A DNA stretch of 15,644 nucleotides from SIAJ01 sp036266155 (GTDB lineage: Bacteria; Planctomycetota; Planctomycetia; Gemmatales; Gemmataceae): NCBI GenBank assembly GCA_036266155.1, contig DATANR010000227.1:1-15644 (forward strand), read 5' to 3'. Positions within the stretch are counted from its first letter, which is position 1. Each line of letters begins with the position of its first letter. A program made the position numbers and the translations under genes. The notes beneath the pieces were generated by a model that saw only the letters and a program-made list of their open reading frames with translations, was not told the DNA's origin and ran no database searches. Positions 15,482-15,644 of the stretch are shown here, piece after piece.

Positions 15482-15568
15482 CGGAGAGGGAGGGATTCGA
15501 ACCCTCGATAGCCTTGCGGCTATATCGGTTTTCGAGACCGACGCATTCGACCACTCTGCCACCTCTCC
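15482..15568 (-). tRNA. tRNA-Ser (anticodon CGA)
   Basis: The minus strand folds as a complete class II tRNA. The acceptor GGAGAGG (15562-15568) pairs with CCTCTCC (15483-15489), with discriminator G at 15482. The anticodon stem TCGGT/ACCGA encloses the loop CTCGAAA, with anticodon CGA at 15532-15534. A long variable arm ATAGCC-GCAA-GGCTAT follows, then the T arm GAGGG-TTCGAAT-CCCTC. The long variable arm is typical of serine tRNA and the anticodon reads UCG codons. CCA is not encoded. Confidence 0.97.
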
Positions 15569-15586
15569 CGATCCGCCTATTCTAGC

Positions 15587-15621
15587 GGCCCCGCCGAGTG
15601 CCGACAACCGCCGGCGGGGCC
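15587..15621. repeat. GC-rich 10-bp hairpin upstream of the tRNA
   Basis: GGCCCCGCCG (15587-15596) is exactly complementary to CGGCGGGGCC (15612-15621), with a 15-nt loop. No T-tract follows on either strand. It lies just upstream of the tRNA on the minus strand, so it could end a transcript coming from beyond the right edge, or it may be an independent repeat. Confidence 0.45.
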
Positions 15622-15644
15622 GATACAGGCCGTCCACTAGTTGG

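Noticed and set aside
14822..15637. 271-codon minus-strand frame across the right end
   Set aside because: It runs through the tRNA-Ser gene and antisense to the WD40 gene, so it is not a real gene.

Overview
The window (about 60% GC) almost certainly comes from a planctomycete, most likely a Gemmataceae-like or other soil/freshwater lineage. The evidence is an operon of planctomycete 'DUF' proteins (DUF1501, DUF1587/1595/1592/1588/1585 cytochrome, DUF1552), a giant surface protein opening with an LExR..PA-type motif, a TIGR02999-like ECF sigma factor, and an ECF sigma factor fused through a membrane segment to WD40 repeats.

Layout: (1) 3-125, the tail of a plus-strand gene, meeting a two-gene minus-strand operon (membrane-anchored protein 126-701; signal-peptide protein 709-1137) with no intergenic base. 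(2) 1450-7131, a plus-strand operon: Tat-type DUF1501 protein, diheme DUF1592-type exported cytochrome, Tat-type DUF1552 protein, and a small two-helix membrane protein. The first two junctions of this operon are filled by large palindromes (2807-2885 and 5383-5469). (3) 7153-10281 (minus), a 1042-residue exported adhesin-like protein: N-terminal propeller-like part, three Calx-beta, two PKD, an RTX-type calcium-binding block and a conserved planctomycete tail. (4) 10507-11453, an ECF sigma gene whose 3' end is joined to a frameshifted remnant of a bacterial Ig-like repeat gene. (5) 11454-12055, a lower-GC stretch without a secure gene. (6) 12056-15328, an ECF sigma - transmembrane - 14 x WD40 fusion. 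(7) 15482-15568 (minus), tRNA-Ser(CGA).

How they work together: the 1450-7131 genes look like one exported module, with Tat-exported phosphatase/sulfatase-fold-like proteins beside a c-type cytochrome. Such modules are massively expanded in Planctomycetota and are usually linked by inference to polysaccharide breakdown or periplasmic redox chemistry; no substrate can be read here. The two sigma factors are separate regulatory units. The first has lost its normal 3' end and any downstream partner gene. The second may be a membrane-tethered sensor-regulator.

The most unusual items are the two intercistronic palindromes (one a perfect 28-bp inverted repeat ending 6 nt before a start codon), the ECF/Ig-repeat chimeric junction at about 11053, and the 14-repeat (2 x 7) WD40 sigma fusion. 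I did not find a clearly new defence or mobile system.
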